Source of the DNA: an uncultured Dialister sp.
GTDB taxonomy: Bacteria; Bacillota; Negativicutes; Veillonellales; Dialisteraceae
Assembly: GCF_900541605.1 (NCBI RefSeq)
Contig: NZ_UQKJ01000010.1
Coordinates: 1-32,925 of the forward strand
Direction of reading: 5' to 3'
Length of the DNA: 32,925 bases
A model generated the notes under the pieces. It had not been told where the DNA came from. It made no database searches and saw only the letters and a program-made list of their open reading frames with translations. A program made the translations under genes and the position numbers. Numbering within the stretch: position 1 is the stretch's first letter; each line of letters begins with the position of its first letter. Below are positions 30,973-32,925 of this stretch, one piece after another.

Positions 30973-31740
30973 ATGTCAGGTTTTGTAGAAAAAGGAATCA
31001 TCCGTGTCCACGACCACGTGGGCCCGGATATCTGGCTCATGCAGATCGAGCTTCCCAGAATCGCCAAAGAGGCGAAACCGGGGCAGTTCGTCCATGTGAA
31101 AGTGAATGACCCCCGGTACATTCTCCGCCGTCCCATTTCCATCGCCGGCACGAACCCCGGCAAGGGACGGGTGGAAATCATTTACCGCATCGTAGGGAAA
31201 GGCACCGACGCCATGTCCCACCTGAAAGTGGGGGACACCATTGACTGCCTGGGACCCCTGGGCACCTCCTTCTCCATGGATAAAGACCACATCGTAGGCA
31301 TTGGCGGCGGCGTAGGCATTGCGCCGATCCTCTTCATGTCCCGGGTGGCGAAGCCGAAGCAGATGACCGTAGTCATTGGCGGACGGAATAAGGAAGAGGT
31401 CTTCTGGAAAGACCTGTTCCCGAAAACCGTGCGGCAGATGATTGTCACCACCGACGACGGCTCCTACGGCATCAAAGGATTCTCCGTGTCCGTCCTGCCG
31501 GAACTCTTCGGCAGGGGAGACGTGGATGAAGCCTGTGTCTGCGGACCGGGCATCATGATGAAAACTGCTGCCCAGATGGCCAAAGACGCCGGGGTATACT
31601 GCGAAGTATCCATGGAACGGCGCATGGGCTGCGGCATCGGCACCTGCCTGGGCTGCGTATGCGACCGGAAAGACGGCAAGGGCCACTATAAAGTCTGCGC
31701 CGACGGACCCGTATTCAATGCAGAGGAGGTTGTATTATGA
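30973..31740 (+). CDS. pyrK: Dihydroorotate dehydrogenase B, electron transfer subunit
   Basis: Iron-sulfur flavoprotein that passes electrons from dihydroorotate oxidation to NAD+ in the class 1B enzyme. FAD-binding RPISIAG, NAD-domain GIGGGVGIAPI, and C-terminal [2Fe-2S] cysteines C220-x4-C225-x2-C228-x13-C242. The 255-residue length is typical. AAGGAG precedes the ATG, which lies one base after the carB stop; pyrD overlaps its end by ATGA. Together with pyrD it forms the heterotetramer found in many Firmicutes. Confidence 0.95.
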   Translation: MSGFVEKGIIRVHDHVGPDIWLMQIELPRIAKEAKPGQFVHVKVNDPRYILRRPISIAGTNPGKGRVEIIYRIVGKGTDAMSHLKVGDTIDCLGPLGTSFSMDKDHIVGIGGGVGIAPILFMSRVAKPKQMTVVIGGRNKEEVFWKDLFPKTVRQMIVTTDDGSYGIKGFSVSVLPELFGRGDVDEACVCGPGIMMKTAAQMAKDAGVYCEVSMERRMGCGIGTCLGCVCDRKDGKGHYKVCADGPVFNAEEVVL

Positions 31741-32645
31741 GTAGTCTCTCTGTCAATTTCCTCGGTATGCACATGGCGAGCCCCGTCATCGGCGCCTCCG
31801 GCACCGTAGGCTTTGGACTGGAACTGGCGGATTACATCGATTACCACAAAATCGGCGCCATCTCCGGCAAGGGCCTGGCCCCCACGCCCTGGAAGGGAAA
31901 TGAAGGGGTCCGCATTGCGGAAACCACATCGGGCATGCTGAACTGCATCGGCCTTGAAAACCCTGGAGCTCCCTACTTCATCGAGCACTACCTGCCGGAA
32001 GTGAAAAAGCTTCCCACTGTGTTCATTGCGAACATGGTAGGCAAGAGCGTGGAAGAATACGCTGAATGTGCAAAGATGCTGACGGTCCCCGGCATTTCCG
32101 CCCTGGAAGTCAACATTTCCTGCCCCAACGTAAAAGAAGGGGGCGCCGCCTTCGGCACCGACTACCACCAGGCCGCCGCTGTCACGAAAGCGGTGAAAGA
32201 AGCCACCACCCTTCCGGTGATCGTGAAACTGTCGCCGAACGTGACGGACGTGGTCTCCATCGCCGAAGCCGTTGAACAGGCCGGCGCCGACGCCGTGTCC
32301 CTCATCAATACCCTGATGGGCATTGCCATCGACCTCCGCACCCGCCGCCCCATCCTGGGCAACATCACCGGCGGCCTTTCGGGCCCCGCCATTAAGCCCG
32401 TGGCCCTCCGCATGGTATGGCAGGTGGCGAAAGCCCTCTCCATCCCCGTCAGCGGCCTTGGTGGCATCATGACCGGCACCGACGCCATCGAATTCATGAT
32501 TGCCGGCGCCTCCACCGTCCAGGTAGGCACCGCGAACCTCGCCGACCCCACCGCCATGGAACGGATCGTACGGGAAATGGATGAATGGTGCGACAAGAAC
32601 GGAGTCAAGGACATCAACGAAATTGTGGGAACATTGAAGGTTTGA
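31737..32645 (+). CDS. pyrD: Dihydroorotate dehydrogenase B (NAD+), catalytic subunit
   Basis: FMN-dependent oxidation of dihydroorotate to orotate in the cytoplasm. The class 1B signature ALEVNISCPNVKEGG holds the active-site cysteine C129, and VIVKLSPNVTD and the FMN-phosphate loops near the end (GLGGIMTGTDAIEFMIAGA) are intact. 302 residues. Pairing with pyrK confirms type 1B. It is the last gene of the operon; a strong terminator follows 9 bases after the stop, so pyrF and pyrE must be elsewhere. Confidence 0.96.
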   Translation: MSSLSVNFLGMHMASPVIGASGTVGFGLELADYIDYHKIGAISGKGLAPTPWKGNEGVRIAETTSGMLNCIGLENPGAPYFIEHYLPEVKKLPTVFIANMVGKSVEEYAECAKMLTVPGISALEVNISCPNVKEGGAAFGTDYHQAAAVTKAVKEATTLPVIVKLSPNVTDVVSIAEAVEQAGADAVSLINTLMGIAIDLRTRRPILGNITGGLSGPAIKPVALRMVWQVAKALSIPVSGLGGIMTGTDAIEFMIAGASTVQVGTANLADPTAMERIVREMDEWCDKNGVKDINEIVGTLKV

Positions 32646-32653
32646 GAACCTCG

Positions 32654-32683
32654 AAAAAACGCTGCGTTTTGCAGCGTTTTTTT
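32654..32683 (+). terminator. Terminator of the pyr operon
   Basis: AAAAACGCTGC, loop GTTTT, GCAGCGTTTTT with extra T's: an 11 bp stem including A-T pairs. It marks the real 3' end of the operon. Confidence 0.92.
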
Positions 32684-32737
32684 ATTGCCGGAATCGAGAA
32701 AATAGCGGATAGACCGCGTCCGAACGGACGGCTGTCA

Positions 32738-32850
32738 TGTGGTTGAGTGTCGTGCGAACAGGCGGGGGCTTCCAGCTGTTAGCTTCTAGCAACTAGGAAG
32801 GCTTGATGGCTTACAGCGCTGGTGAGATCGAGGTCGAGACCGAGATCGAG
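32738..32850. repeat. Intergenic mosaic repeat at the window end
   Basis: Begins with a 36-base block resembling 23390-23425 (both start TGTGG and end GGGGGCTTCC), then AGCTGTTAGCTTC (32774-32786), shared exactly with about 16786-16798, and a hexamer tract at 32824-32850 (CTCRRY-type on the minus strand: CTCGAT, CTCGGT, CTCGAC, CTCGAT). The remaining 75 bases to the edge show no gene. Confidence 0.65.
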
Positions 32851-32925
32851 TGTATTCGCAACTACGTTGTCATTCCAGCTGACACTACCCATACCCCGGT
32901 CGGCCGGGCTATCGTGCGTGCCCGC

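Overview
The window is about 33 kb of bacterial chromosome, mostly GC-rich (near 58% where I counted by hand). The genes are nearly all housekeeping and nearly all on the + strand. A Gram-positive type PolC replicase, ComEA/ComEC, a two-subunit PyrK/PyrD dihydroorotate dehydrogenase and a short-form ThiC point to Firmicutes. High GC, a coaD-comEA-comEC-holA order and GC-rich hairpin-filled intergenic regions make me favour Negativicutes, but that is inference and I do not name a genus.

Layout. 1-2725: gpsA (5' end damaged or cut), its terminator, then rsmD, coaD and a coiled-coil protein. 2796-7954: a tightly overlapped run comEA, comEC (frameshifted), holA and a VanW-family gene. 7978-12156: polC, flanked on both sides by related ~200 bp multi-hairpin repeats. 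12191-13272: tRNA-Val and an EamA transporter. 13273-13745: a mosaic of short tandem repeats and hairpins. 13746-16671: lepA and hemW. 16672-17330: a large inverted repeat and tandem repeats. 17331-19238: alr, tRNA-Arg and a small membrane protein. 19374-19815: one promoter driving tRNA-Asp, -Gly, -Cys and -Leu. 19927-21420: TPP riboswitch and thiC. 21722-23356: a stand-alone OLD-family ATPase/TOPRIM nuclease. 23664-24095 (minus): a universal stress protein. 24469-32645: pyrB-pyrC-carA-carB-pyrK-pyrD, ending in a strong terminator, then more intergenic repeat to the edge.

Function. The pyr operon encodes UMP synthesis as far as orotate; pyrE and pyrF are not in the window after the terminator. 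ComEA/ComEC belong to DNA uptake, but ComEC is split by an apparent one-base deletion. HolA and PolC are replisome parts, and this PolC lacks the usual inserted proofreading exonuclease.

The most unusual material is non-coding. The two repeats flanking polC share a multi-helix fold. Several stems differ between copies by paired, compensating changes, while two hairpin loops stay constant and are perfectly complementary, which suggests a kissing interaction. Elsewhere, CTCRRY hexamer tracts, ATTCCTN heptamer tracts, short-loop hairpin arrays and related inverted-repeat arms recur between genes. The start of pyrB with its leader is clearly lower in GC than the rest of the operon, suggesting a recombination breakpoint inside the gene.
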